Origin: Kalmusia sp. IMI 367209
Taxonomy: Eukaryota > Ascomycota > Dothideomycetes > Pleosporales > Didymosphaeriaceae
Direction: 5' to 3'
Assembly (NCBI GenBank): GCA_027946365.1
Contig: JAPEUQ010000005.1
Coordinates: 868,001 to 932,000, forward strand
Length of the DNA: 64,000 nt
In this document: positions 1 through 10,608 of the stretch, piece by piece
Layout: every line of letters starts with the position of its first letter
How positions within the stretch are numbered: the first letter of the stretch is position 1
The notes under the pieces: model-generated
Databases searched by the model: none
Told to the model about the DNA's origin: nothing
The model's input: the letters and a program-made list of their open reading frames with translations, nothing else
Program-made: the position numbers and the translations under genes

Positions 1-1455
1 GCGGAACGAATCTCAACGTGTTGGTTCCGCAGGTAATGATTAGAAGTCCACGCTCCCTCGCCGCGGTCACTATTGGTGTAGGGTCAGCATCAAGCTGGAG
101 ACCGAGTATCAAGCCCTGGCCCCTGACTTCCTTTATGCGGTCGGGATATCGCTCTCGCAGACTATCAAAATGCTTCTGGAATACTGCTGACTTCGCCGGG
201 ATTGAGTCCAAGATCTCAGGCGAGGACAGGCGGGATAGGATGTAGGAAGCTACACGGCAGCCGAGGGGGTTGCCGCCGAAGGTTGTGCCATGGTCACCTG
301 TCTTAATGTGGTCACAAACAAAGTCATTCACGATAGTTGCACCGATTGGAAATCCATTGCCTAGTGCCTTGGCCGTGGTGACAATATCGGGGTGGCATTC
401 TTTCGGGTAGCCGGCGTGAGCCCAGAATGTGCCTGTCCTTCCTAAACCGCATTGGATCTCGTCATAGATGAGCACGGCACCGACCTCAGTGCAGCGCTTC
501 CGTAGCGCAAGTAGGAATTCGGGTGTGGCAACATTGACACCGCCCTCGCCCTGGATGGGTTCGATTATTACACCGCACGTGCCCTCTGTCACTAGGTCAT
601 CGACAGCGTCCACATCGTTAAAAGTACCATATCTGAACCCGGGAACCATGGGTGAGAATGGCTTCTGATACTTCGGATTTGGCGTCGCACTCAAAGATCC
701 CATAGTCCGACCATGAAACGAACCATGGAAGGAGACAATGTCATACTTGTCCTTGTCCGGTGAAATCTCCTTGCCGACCTTACGAGCAAATTTTATAGCA
801 GCCTCGTTGGCTTCGGATCCGCTATTGCAGATGAAGGTGCGTGTAGCAGAGGCCATACCACCCGTAGCGTGTGTGAGCTGGATGAGCTGCTTCGAAAGAA
901 GACCGGTAAGGGGATTGTGGTATAGATTCGAGGTGTGCATAAGAATTTGTGACTGCAAGACACGTTGTTAGTATTTTGCTTGCTGTGCATGGTACTGGTC
1001 TGCTGTAATAACGAAACGCACCTGCTCAGCGATTGCTTGCGCGACGCCTTCGTCGCAATGTCCCAATGCATTGACAGCAATCCCCGCTGTGAAATCTAGA
1101 TACTTCCGGTTCTCGACGTCGTAGAGGTAGCATCCTTCGCCCTTCTCGAACATGGGAGGTGGGCGGACATAGGTCGGAACCATGTACGGAAGCTGCTGGT
1201 TGACGAGGCCAGCCGTCTTCGACGTGGAGGGAGGGTCTGGCGTGGGTAGAGAAGCTTCTCTCTGCGCAGCTATCAGCATTGGAATCCGCAACAGCTATTA
1301 GGGCGTAGTCGTACTGCTATAGAGTCATTAACATCTTTTGGTAGGCTTGAGTCCTTGAGCGCAGCAGCGGAAGAAGCATAGCGAGCAGAGTAGCAATTGA
1401 CACGCGACACGCGCAATGCCGTCGCGAAACGCTGGGTTGAGAATCGCAAAGCCAT
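1..1455 (-). CDS. ARG8: Acetylornithine aminotransferase, mitochondrial (3' truncated)
   Basis: PLP-dependent aminotransferase of arginine/ornithine biosynthesis, converting N-acetylglutamate semialdehyde to N-acetylornithine in the mitochondrial matrix. The start at 1455 opens an Arg/Ser-rich, presequence-like N-terminus. Exons are 1455-1315, 1261-1022 and 952-1. The first intron (1262-1314) is phase 0. The second (953-1021) has GTGCGT, a TACTAAC branch and TTGCAG. After splicing the protein reads through class-III aminotransferase landmarks: the FTAGIAVNALGH segment, FICNSGSEANEAAIKFA, the FHGRTMG region, IIEPIQGEGG, IYDEIQCGLGRTG, and TTAKALGNGFPIG with the expected PLP lysine. The window edge removes the C-terminus. 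The family call is firm; the ARG8 symbol rests on the mitochondrial-type N-terminus and these motifs. Confidence 0.93.
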
Positions 1456-1751
1456 GGCACGCGAAATATGAAAGAAAGAGGAAAGAAATTCAGCGCAGAA
1501 TTATATTTGGGGTATCATGCAGGTGGAAAGTTTTAGGATGCGATGTGACTCCGACTACACGCCGAGAATCATCCTTATCGATTAAGCTTGCCGAATTCGG
1601 AGAGGCCTCGCGCCCTAATCCCGTCCCGAGTTGTCAAGCGCCGCAGACGCTGTAGTGCTATGAATGTGTAGAAGAGTCAAACAATGTCGCTTCATTTGAG
1701 TCATGACACGCGGATACTTTCTCATGCTGCTACGCGTTCGCAGCCGTACCC

Positions 1752-2479
1752 TTAGTGCTTCTTTGCTTCCTTCTCCTTCCTCTTCTCTTCGATCAGCGCA
1801 TCCAGCCTCATGAAGCTAGTCTTCCCCTCCACAAAGCAGCTTCCAATCCACGCCCACCATATGCCATCATACGGTGTCACTCCGTGCCTACGAAGCTTTC
1901 TGCTCATTGAAACTGACTCAAGCACGTGGATCCCCAGCATGATCGCCAATAGATACGGTTGAATCGTTAGGCAAAAGTTGCTGAAGCGCGGGAAGTTTGC
2001 TAGTAGGTTGTCGTACAGGAGTGATCCAGGCTTAAAATTTGCACGGCGGGAAAAGACAATATAAGTGAGCAGACACTGGGTGAAGTTGGCCACATGAAGG
2101 AAGTGTGCTGCATATGGTGGGATGTACTTGGTGACTGTAATGTCACTTCGACCCAATGCTTCGAGGGCGTCCTTGTCCAGTTGCACGAGGCGCTCGCGTG
2201 CCTCACGAAGGGACTTCATAGGCGGATCGAAGGCAATGATGACTTGCTGACCGCTACAGTTGAACTTCATGTCGTTTAGTGTGACATCTGTCAAGCGCGC
2301 ATCGCGGACTTGGTAGAACGACTTCTGCTTGAAAGCCTCGAGATATCGGCGGACCTGCAGAGGTCAGTGTTTTGCCCCGCCATGCTGGCGTGATAGCTCA
2401 CAGAATCAGCATGGTCTGCATTCATGTGCTTGACGATACGCTCTTTAGCCGCAGCTTCTTGTGCCTCTGGGGTTGCCAT
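1752..2479 (-). CDS. DUF2470-domain integral membrane protein
   Basis: About 226 residues in two exons (2479-2402 and 2354-1752) around a 47-nt phase-0 intron (GTGAGC ... CTCTGCAG). The N-terminal half carries the DUF2470 signature IVKHMNADHADS followed by a segment ending in KSFYQVRDARLTDV. DUF2470 is the heme/flavin-associated C-terminal fold of split-barrel oxidoreductases, but no catalytic role can be read here. The C-terminal half has hydrophobic stretches (around FTQCLLTYIVF and LTIQPYLLAIMLGIHVLE) and ends in a Lys/Glu-rich cytosolic-type tail. An upstream in-frame ATG at 2581 exists, but the downstream ATG begins immediately before the conserved domain, so I prefer 2479. Function unknown. 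Confidence 0.82.
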
Positions 2480-3294
2480 GTCGTCTTCGAGATGCTGGGG
2501 ACCCTTTCTCCACAAGGTACGGCAATCAGCTCGATGCTGTAGTGTCGGCTGTTCGGAGCGGGATGCTACTACTCCGAACAAGTGGCTCGTGCACCATGCT
2601 CTGCGTTTCTTCCTCTCTCAAGCTCATATCATGACCGCACAAACTGGCTCATGGCCAAGATGTAAGGTATGCTGTACATTTGGATAGGATCGCCGACCTG
2701 CTCATTGAGAGTCGGCCGCATCGTGAAAGTGTGCAAGCGGAATGATGAGCGAACGAGAATGGGTCTCAGCATTCCCCAGCCACCCCGGGCCATCTCGATC
2801 GCTTGCGTCGTGGGAGCGGAGCGGAAACAGGTCTGCTTGCGCCACCCGCAAATCCGCTCCTCTGCGCCTGGACATTTTTACATTTTTTACATCATACTAA
2901 GCGCATACGCGACGCTATCAGAAACGCCTAGCGTAGGCGCTGGATACAGGCGCCGCGAAACTTGGAAGCGCGCATGTGAACCGGGCAAGGAAGGCATGAA
3001 TTCGATCACCGCCAACCCTTTTCCGGCACATCATGTGTGCAGGGATAGAGACAGGTTTGGCGGCGCCCCGTAGGATTGGAGGGGAGACTGAGGGTGCCAC
3101 CTATTGCGTCAGAGTGCATGGAAGGGTGGCTCGTGTGAGCATGGGTGTGATGTACCTCTCATTCAAACCGGTTCCTGTTCTCTGCTACTTTTCTCTTAAC
3201 AGTTTGCGCGCGTCGTGCCTTATTTCCAAACAATCACCATCAGAGCACTTCACTCACATTAGCTCCATCACTATTTCAAACTACACACAACACC
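2480..3294. other. Intergenic region, divergent promoters
   Basis: About 815 bases between divergently transcribed genes. The last 120 bases before 3295 are rich in CT and CA, as in fungal core promoters and 5' UTRs. No further gene seen. Confidence 0.5.
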
Positions 3295-4065
3295 ATGGCG
3301 GACACAGTCGAAGAGACCAAGAACTCCGTCGCCGGAGAGGGACAGGCCAATGCCAATGCTTCGCTGGGAGGCTCAGGTCAAGCAGAAAGCTCGAGTAAGA
3401 AAACCGAGAAAAAGGCGCCGAAGAAGTTGGGCAACAAAAAGCCTCAGCAGCAACAGCCCACTCCTGAAGCCACTCCCGCCCCCGATAGTGATGCTGAAGG
3501 AGAGGCTGAGCAAGAGGACGCAGGACGCAAGCAAACGACAACCAACGGCGATGCCGACGATTCGGAGCCTGAACCGCAGCCGCAAAAGTCTCAATCAAGA
3601 CGCCGCCAGTCCCGTGGCCGCGGCCGGCGTGGTGCGGCCGAGTCCGACTCTGAGTCTGTTGCTCGCTCCGACGTCTCTGCCTCTGGTGGCCGTCGCAACC
3701 GCCAGCGCCAGAAGAAGCAGCAGCAGCAGGGCGGCAAGGGTGGTCCACTTGGCGACATCAGCGAGAACGTGCCCGGCGGTGAGCTCGTTGGCGGCGCAAC
3801 CGACATGGTGCAGAACACGGCCGGCAACGCGGTCAACCAGGTCGGGAACACGGCAGGGCAGGCTCTTGGAGGTCTGACCGGCGGCGGTGGTGAAGAGGAA
3901 GGCGACAGCAAGGGCGAACAGCTCCGATTGCGATTGGAGCTTAACTTGGACATTGAGATCCAACTCAAGGCGAAGATCCATGGTGACCTTACGCTTGGTC
4001 TGCTGTAAGTTTTCCATCAAAGGTCGATTTTCATTGAGCGAGGGCTGACTCTGCGCAGCAACTAA
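3295..4065 (+). CDS. Disordered protein with C-terminal GDLTLGLLN motif
   Basis: About 238 residues, not matched to a named family. The N-terminal two thirds is low-complexity: Lys/Ala, poly-Gln, acidic Ser/Asp/Glu and an Arg/Gly-rich patch (RRRQSRGRGRRG). A short segment with NTAGNAVNQVGNTAG repeats follows, then a conserved-looking alternating motif, LRLRLELNLDIEIQLKA then KIHGDLTLGLL. A reading frame without splicing ends at a TAA overlapping a perfect GTAAGT donor at 4005. Splicing 4005-4058 (branch GGGCTGAC, acceptor CTGCGCAG) adds one codon, Asn, and then TAA at 4063-4065. The same motif, with its donor at the same codon position, recurs in the next gene (4883-6427). Localisation and function are unknown; the alternation of charged and aliphatic residues suggests a beta or amphipathic assembly element. 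Confidence 0.8.
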
Positions 4066-4294
4066 ATGTCTTGGATGGAGTTTCTCTCCGCTTCTCATAT
4101 GTTGGACGAATGGATAATGACTGGCGCTTTTGTTCGTCTGAATGGCGTTTAGGCTCGGGCGCTCTTAGTGTAATTACCCACGTTTGCATCTGCATAGAAA
4201 AAGCTATGTAACCATAATGAAATTGTTGTTTGGCCACGATCAAACCATTCTCAATCTCTTAGGTTTGTGACGCTCGCTTGGTGAAGCTGCTGGA

Positions 4295-4320
4295 GTCTGT
4301 CAAGTCTGTCAAGTCTGTCA
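4295..4320. repeat. 9-bp tandem repeat (GTCTGTCAA, about 3 copies)
   Basis: The unit GTCTGTCAA is repeated nearly three times without mismatch, in non-coding sequence between the two motif genes. Confidence 0.8.
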
Positions 4321-4840
4321 GAGGTCTAGATGGAAGCTGCGACCCAGCTGAGCTCCTTCCGCTGCAGGGAGCTATGGCCGGCGCCCCGCACACTGGGGGC
4401 ATTCCTGCTGCATAGCACAAACGGCCAGACTCCAGCCAGACGCCAGCCTCCCGCTTCCTGCCAACTTTCTGCACCATTACGATTCTTTGTCGCCCCACAA
4501 GAACCGTGGGACCGGTTAGTCCGGCTGCGTCGGAGTCGTCGCACAGCCTTCTTGTGGAAATGGCATGTTTGCGCGCGCATCATTGCGATGACGTCGGTCA
4601 TCGACATGTCGTTGGTCATCGCATTCTTGGTCATCGAGATCGGGAATAGAGGGTCGAGCAAGGATCCGTCCCGTGTCATCCAGCGCCGCCTTTGCTGCCC
4701 CATGCACATCACCCCAGTCCGCCATTACATCAATCTTGTTTTTGGTTTTGGAGGCTGGACCTGGATAGTACCTCTCGCAGTCCCTCGTCTCTTCTGTACA
4801 CCCTTCTTGCGTGCTATACCTCCTCACTGCTCAAAAGACC

Positions 4841-4861
4841 AACCACCAACCACCAACCACC
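4841..4861. repeat. 7-bp tandem repeat (AACCACC, 3 copies) in the 5' leader
   Basis: Three exact AACCACC copies lie just upstream of the ATG at 4883, probably in the 5' untranslated leader. Confidence 0.75.
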
Positions 4862-4882
4862 AATCACTGAACGCTCTTCACC

Positions 4883-6427
4883 ATGGCTGACCACGAATCC
4901 GACTCCGAGCCGCATGAGCGAACGACGATGCAGCAGCAGAAGGCCCTCAACGCAAAGAAGCAGGCAAAGCGAGAGGCCGGCGACCAGACCGCCCGCTCAC
5001 GATCAGCATCGCGCCGTGCCCGCCGGCAACGCATCCAGAAGGGCATCGAGGACGGCAAGTACATGAAGACGACATCGCTAGAAGCCCTCGAAGAGGCCGA
5101 TGCCAACGGCGAGCTCAACCAGATGCAGATGTTTGAGCGTATCGGTCCAGACAGCACCTCCATGGACGGCCCCGTCACAAAGGCACGAGCTATGCGAGGC
5201 GAGATTCCCATGCGCGGCACCGATCCCAACCAGCCGTACCGGATGCCACAGGAGAAGGCGAAGAGTTCGTTGGATGATACGGATGGCTTGAAGCTCAAGC
5301 TGGATGCGAACCTGGAGATTGAGATTGAGCTCAAGGCCTCAATCCGGGGCGACTTGACCCTATCTTTATTGTAAGTCGACGCTACTTCGCATACCTTCTC
5401 CGCACGCCTATCGAATCCACCATGCCCACCCTACCCCATCTGTTCACTGTCAGCCTTGCAGGTTGATACTCATTGTGGTAATTAACAGGGAGTAGTGCAT
5501 GATTGTTGTTTACGTACGAGCCATGGAAACGAATGGGACGAGATATCGGCATCAGTCCGAAAGTCGAGATGTTGCTCGGCACACAACCAATTTTCATATG
5601 TTGGCGCTATAACGACATTGGGGTCCTTTCAAGCGTTTAAGGAGTTAGCACTTCGAATCTTTGGCATCTTGGGTAATTGAGTCGATCAATCAAAGAAAAG
5701 ATCTTGTAGTTAATACCACATTGTCGCATTCATTTCCGTTACCATGTTTTGGTTGTCGGTCCCAACAAAACTCCCCTTTCTCTACAACCAGCCTACGCAA
5801 TCTTCACTCCACCACAATTGTTTTCAGACTGCCTGCTAACTTCTTACCAGCGCCGCAGATGACGCCTTCGCTAACATAGGCAAGAGCTTGGGTAAGGTGG
5901 GTTCTGCGGTCGGCAAAGTAGGCGCTGCTGCAGGCAAGACCGTAGGAAAGGTCGGTCAAACAGCTGGCAAGCTGGGAGCCACGGCCGGCAGTACGGTAGG
6001 CAAGGTGGGCGCGACTGCCGGAAAGTTAGGCTCCACCGCAGGAAACACTGTAGGTCAGCTAGGCTCTTCTGCTGGAAATCTGGGGTCAAGTGCAGGAAAT
6101 ACGGTAGGCAAAGCTGGTCAAGTAGCTGGTAAGCTCGGATCTACGGCGGGAAACACCGTAGGGAACGCTGGTGCAACGGCAGGGAAGCTAGGCTCTACTG
6201 CTGGCAATCTGGGATCGACTGCAGGCAACTCGGTCGGAAAGGCTGGCAAGACGGCAGGCAAGCTGGGTTCAACTGCTGGCAACACAGTGGGCAAGTTGGG
6301 CGAGACAGCTGGTGGTTTAGGATCTATGGCGGGAAAGCAGGTTGGAAGTGCGGGTCAGACTATTGGCAAAGCTGGGCAGATGGGATCGAATTTAACGAAT
6401 GTGGTGCAGGACATCGCGAAAAGATAA
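4883..6427 (+). CDS. GDLTLSL-motif protein with a Gly/Ala/Thr repeat exon
   Basis: Exon 1 (4883-5370) encodes a charged, disordered N-terminus, an Arg/Ser-rich patch, and the motif LKLKLDANLEIEIELKA then SIRGDLTLSL, clearly related to the C-terminus of the preceding gene. It stops at TAA if the GTAAGT donor at 5371 is not used. The exon at 5851-6427 is open for 192 codons, has no usable start ATG of its own, and is preceded by a textbook acceptor (TGCTAAC then TTCTTACCAG). Joining the two (intron 5371-5850, 480 nt) keeps phase and gives about 354 residues. The repeat exon has some 20 copies of a G-K-x-G-x-T-A-G-like unit (for example KLGSTAGNTVGKAGQ). The join is my inference; the intron is long for this genome, so two separate genes remain possible. 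Function unknown. Confidence 0.62.
5371..5850 (+). other. Proposed 480-nt intron (or alternative 3' end)
   Basis: It begins GTAAGT exactly over the TAA stop of exon 1 and ends TGCTAAC-TTCTTACCAG. Nearer acceptors at about 5460 and 5488 would give short alternative tails. Retention ends the protein after the LL of the motif; splicing to 5851 adds the repeat region. Confidence 0.5.
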
Positions 6428-6795
6428 GATGGAAGCTTTGGCGGGCGTCCTATTGGGTATCTGGTGCACGACGATCACGTGCTGCCCACGAGGAGTGGGC
6501 TTGGGGCTCAACATGCACCCGCTCAACAATTGCATGGCCGGGGCTATCGAAAACCTCAATACATGCGCATAGCGAACATTTCCTTTCATACCCTTCATCT
6601 TGTTTTCTATACCTTCTCTGTCTACACTTCTCTGCGCATTCTGCTTCCGTCGTTGAGCAGCCCTGCTTTCCCAAGGTGATTCTAGGGTAGCACGCGAATT
6701 AGCATCAACAATTTGTGTTATCTCCGCCTTTGATTGTTGACGTTCACGTCCGCATCTACGCAAAACGGCTTCAAGTCTGGTCTCGCGAGACTACC
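6428..6795. other. Intergenic region, 368 bases
   Basis: Lies between the repeat exon and the next hypothetical gene. CT-rich towards 6600-6660. Nothing else recognised. Confidence 0.5.
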
Positions 6796-7833
6796 ATGGC
6801 AGACCAAACTGCCTTTTTGCCCGACGTAAGTGAACTCACTCAACAACATCAATGGACAAGAAGTACCTCTCTCGTCGATCCGTCGGATCATATCGACCAA
6901 CATCGTCACGTCTCTGCCCCTTTGGAAAGAGCTGAGACACTTCCCAAGTGGACACATTCCTTTTACCCTCCCCTCCCCTCCCAGTTCTCCAAAACCACCA
7001 TCGACGCCAACAGCACATTCCCAATTAAGGACAAAGTCGGCAGCTGGCGCGGGTCGATGAAGCACAGGCTCGAGAGCATCAAGAAAGCCGTGGGGGAGAA
7101 ATTCGACTCGAAACATCAGCAGACTGCGTCGAGGGCGAGGAGGTACTATAAGGAGGTGTTTGGGAATAGGAAGGATGAGGATGGACAGAAGGAAGGGGGG
7201 AAGAAGGTTCTTGAGGAACGGTGGAATGCGGCGGCTATAATAGCTTTTATCAAGAGTTTAGATGATGTTGGGAGGGCAAGGCGGATGGGCGGTGAGTCTC
7301 CAAGGCAGGAGCACGAAGATGAGATGACTGTGGAAGGTGCAGCCAATAATATTGGTCCAGTATCTGCCAATGAAGCAGGATCTACTCATACTCCAGAGTT
7401 CCCACCACAGGGCCCTCGTCGAGTCTCTGAGCATGCACATGGCATTTCAACCCTTTGCGGCTCCACGCCTCTAGCCGACGACACCGCTTCCCATACTACT
7501 ACACTGACAGAGTCAACTCTTTTCCCTGAATCAGACCCGCATCTTCGTATTCGAAGCCTAAACCTGGGCCGTCCACGCACCAGCCCCAAACCCGAAGATG
7601 TCGCAGTTAATGAAGAAACTTTGGGAATCCCCGAAACATCATCGGACGAATCGGTGCAACACCCCAGCCTACAAAACTCCGACGAGGCGCATGATACTCC
7701 CTTCGCGGACTTTAGTGTGTGGGACGAGGCTATCTGGAAGATTGAGCAGAAGCTCAACATAGACGCCGAAACGCTCCAAAACGCAAGCGCCACGCTCGAA
7801 AAGGGCAATGAGGTTGACGGATGTCCTGAGTGA
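6796..7833 (+). CDS. Hypothetical protein, mostly disordered
   Basis: A single open frame of 345 codons from ATG 6796 (context ACCATGG). I do not recognise a family. A moderately basic segment near residues 80-150 (SMKHRLESIKKAVGEKF; RARRYYKEVFGNRK) could form helices. The middle is Ser/Thr/Pro-rich. The end has a short acidic/aromatic patch (FSVWDEAIWKIEQKLNID). A perfect GTAAGT at 6826 and a strong pyrimidine-rich acceptor ending at 6984 would remove 159 nt (53 codons) without changing frame, so the shorter spliced form may be the real product. Confidence 0.6.
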   Translation: MADQTAFLPDVSELTQQHQWTRSTSLVDPSDHIDQHRHVSAPLERAETLPKWTHSFYPPLPSQFSKTTIDANSTFPIKDKVGSWRGSMKHRLESIKKAVGEKFDSKHQQTASRARRYYKEVFGNRKDEDGQKEGGKKVLEERWNAAAIIAFIKSLDDVGRARRMGGESPRQEHEDEMTVEGAANNIGPVSANEAGSTHTPEFPPQGPRRVSEHAHGISTLCGSTPLADDTASHTTTLTESTLFPESDPHLRIRSLNLGRPRTSPKPEDVAVNEETLGIPETSSDESVQHPSLQNSDEAHDTPFADFSVWDEAIWKIEQKLNIDAETLQNASATLEKGNEVDGCPE

Positions 7834-8645
7834 AACATTCACGCTTCTAATTTCGAGTAATGCATATCCAAGCTCACGAACGAAGCCGCGTTCGTCCTCG
7901 AGACAGGAATTACCCCAAACGTGGAAGATCCCACTCGGGTGGAAGAGGATGGAGATGCCACTCAATTCACGGACTTCAACGAATCCACAGTTCCTAGAGG
8001 TCAAGCATCATGATACAAGTAATATACGTTAGAATATACTGACACTCATGACAGCTATGATCGAGGGAGAAGGACAGCGTTCCCTAAAAGCTGGCTTTCA
8101 GCAATATACCTCCTGTCACCGTAACGAACCTCCTTCAAACCTCTACCAACCCAAAAAATACAATTCGCGCTCTTAAATCGTCCACTCCGGTAGCCTAGAC
8201 AACATAACTACAATAGTCTATCGAGGGCAAATCTTGCACTGGAATCACAGCACGCTCCTTCGGGTATTGGGGCGATGCAACGGTTCACTACGAGGACTGC
8301 GACTTGGCATTATAGGTAGTTGTGGTAGGAAGAATTGCAGTGTTGCTCAACGTCGTTTCCTTTGAGGTTCCTAATAAGTGTATGCAACACATCCCGAGAT
8401 GAACTATCTTCCTTCAACGCCAATGTGCAAACGACCCAGGGCTTTGAGTTTTTCCAAACATCCGCCTAAAAAAACGCCCTCCAAAATCCCTTCAGACCTC
8501 ACGTCCAAAATGATACGCCGGACTTCCGAATGCCAATCGCTTTCCTCAAATCGTAGAAATTTCGCTCACGACCCTTTTCTCTCTTAATCTCCAAGCTCTC
8601 ATTCAACCTTTGACGTGATGTTCGGGGTGGCGCTCCCTCCTCATG
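7834..8645. other. Intergenic region, about 810 bases
   Basis: Only short frames are present; none has codon use or motifs I trust. Confidence 0.45.
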
Positions 8646-8906
8646 CTACCGCCATAACCACATCCACTGCCAACATCTCCCCACACTCATTTCCGGCTGT
8701 CCACCCCACTTCACCATACACATGACCATGCCGACAATAGCCATGAAGCCGAACGCCATGAGAATCGCACACCAGAGTAGTATCAGCTTCTGGCAGAAAC
8801 TAGCGCGACGGTAGTGAACATAGACATTAAGGTTTGTAGTTGGGTAGCGGTTTAGAGATTCGGAGTCTAGCAGATGTTCGCTTTGCTCATGGTGGCGTGT
8901 ATGCAT
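8646..8906 (-). CDS. Possible small single-pass membrane protein
   Basis: An 86-codon frame with ATG at 8906. It has a polar N-terminus, then a basic YRRASFCQK stretch leading into a hydrophobic segment (LILLWCAILMAFGFMAIVG) that would make one transmembrane helix with a short tail. No family recognised, and an upstream exon is possible. Called only because the membrane segment has a plausible positive-inside layout. Confidence 0.3.
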   Translation of the reverse strand: MHTRHHEQSEHLLDSESLNRYPTTNLNVYVHYRRASFCQKLILLWCAILMAFGFMAIVGMVMCMVKWGGQPEMSVGRCWQWMWLWR

Positions 8907-9555
8907 TTTTGTCGCTGGTTCTTTTTTTTTTCCTACAGGCGGTGATTGTTTGGCGTCAAATGATGGTACCGATCAGGTGCCGCCTTGGTGAATATACGGA
9001 GCTTGAAAGAATCGAATCTGACTGATTGCCGTTTTGGTCGTGGGATATTTCTATTTCGGAAATCGTGAACGTCGTGAATTGTTGGCTGAAAGCTAGCGCG
9101 ATATAACTAATTCCCCCCTTTTCTCGCAAATGCAGAAGTTCCCACGATTAAACGATTTTTTTTAAAAGAATCAAAACAAAAAAGTGCATGGGGCAAAACG
9201 GCAAGAAGTGGGCATCCTCCGCACGACTACTATTTGACAATGGGGGCGTGGTAGGGGCTGTGCTGCCTGTGCACGTCGCAAGTCCATCTTAACGCAAATC
9301 CTCTTCGTGTTTTACATTGGCTACTCAGCTGAGACAGACGTACGGACGTAACGACGATCTTTCCGCAATGGCCCTGTGGCAGCCTTACGAGAGCACGGTG
9401 CCGGCTAAAACAGTGCCTTTTTCGCATTCTAATGCCATAAACCATGCACTGCACAGCCCCATTTGCGGCCTAGCGCTCCCCCGTTAAGTTTCCTAGCCAT
9501 GCGCAGCGCATGCGAGCATTGCTTGATCGCGACCTCATCCTTATTATCATCGCGT
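8907..9555. other. Intergenic region, about 650 bases
   Basis: Contains T- and A-rich tracts around 8926 and 9165. No gene seen. Confidence 0.45.
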
Positions 9556-10608
9556 TCAGGAGCGTTTTGAGTGGAGATAGTTTGCCCACTCTTCGGGCGC
9601 GGTATGCTTCTCAATCAGGCCTTTGTATCCGAAGAATCTGCCAATTGTTGCTGCGAGGCCTTGCAGCTGCCATGGGATCCACCTAGTACCGGTATGAGGT
9701 AAGCGATGCGCAGCAGAGGCGTGTCAAAACTTACCATCGCAGCGGCCCCAACCACCACGCCCGTGGGAACATGACCATGGCCGTCGCGCTCGCATGCCTG
9801 CGTACAATCACATTAGTGTCCTCGTACTTGAATATCACTCGCTCCACAGGAAGGAGTAGCAGAGACGAGATGTGACTCACTGCGTGACCATGATCTGCAG
9901 CACGCTCATGGGTGCTTTCTTCTCGTACACGTCACTAATGTAGCCAAGAAGTGTCTGGAAGAAAAGGCGATCCATCGGGTCAGGTACCTTCTCAGGATGC
10001 GCCCAAAGGTAAATCGTCGTATCTTCTTGCGCGTCGGCACATGGGTAGAACGTGTGTCTGTGTGTTCCGATTAGCGAAATCGTTTTCAGCGTCCCATCTC
10101 CTGTGGAAGCTCGACAATGCGGTACAGTTGATGAGGACGTGCACCGTAGGTGCAGAGATCCTATTGGTCTTTCGCAGACAATCGTATAACAGAAGGAGGT
10201 CTCAACTTACGGCACCCAAGGCGGCACATGATGCGTGCCATCCTCTGGTACGTGGACCAGGTCTTTTGCATCGTACGTCTCTGTCGTGCATACTTTACCT
10301 CTCGCCACTAAGAACGACTCCCACTGATCGAAATGTATGTGGAGAGGTGGAGACTGGGGATGTTTCTTTCCTATTTTGTTGATTTGCCTGATCGCTGGAT
10401 TGACATACGTCGCGCGAATTAAGACGCTGCAGCCCAGTCAGCTAGTCGTAGGATAGTAACAATTGGTGTGACTATACGTCGCGTTGAGTGAGGCTGGCGG
10501 CTCAACATATTCAAAGATGACAGAATTATCAAACTGCGAGAAAGGACCCGAAATCGTCTTCGCGGTGTCCAACTCTTTGATGCTGGGTTCCGCAAACTTG
10601 GAAGCCAT
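9556..10608 (-). CDS. Cupin (RmlC-like jelly roll) domain protein
   Basis: Five exons give about 236 residues: 10608-10478, 10426-10211, 10057-9881, 9797-9735 and 9682-9556. All four introns begin GT and end AG and keep phase; the second (153 nt) has a CGCTAATC branch. The spliced protein has a cupin core, SPPLHIHFDQWESFLVARG, giving the His-x-His and downstream Glu of cupin motif 1. Further on come HVPEDGTHHVPPWVPHTF (motif-2-like), WAHPEKVPDPMDRLFFQTL, and a hydrophobic C-terminal part (MVMFPRAWWLGPLR; GLAATIGRFFGYKGL). Such cupins occur near fungal secondary-metabolite genes, but none are next to it here. Substrate unknown; mono-metal binding is inferred from the histidines. Confidence 0.78.

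Larger units (their letters stand above)
4066..4882. other. Intergenic region upstream of the second motif gene
   Basis: About 817 bases with two short tandem repeats (listed separately) and repeated GGTCATCG words near 4595-4640. Reading frames here overlap on both strands and look fortuitous. No gene called. Confidence 0.5.

Noticed and set aside
5744..5840. Separate start (ATG 5744) for the repeat exon
   Set aside because: The frame from this ATG ends before the acceptor and no good donor lies within it; joining from 5371 is simpler.
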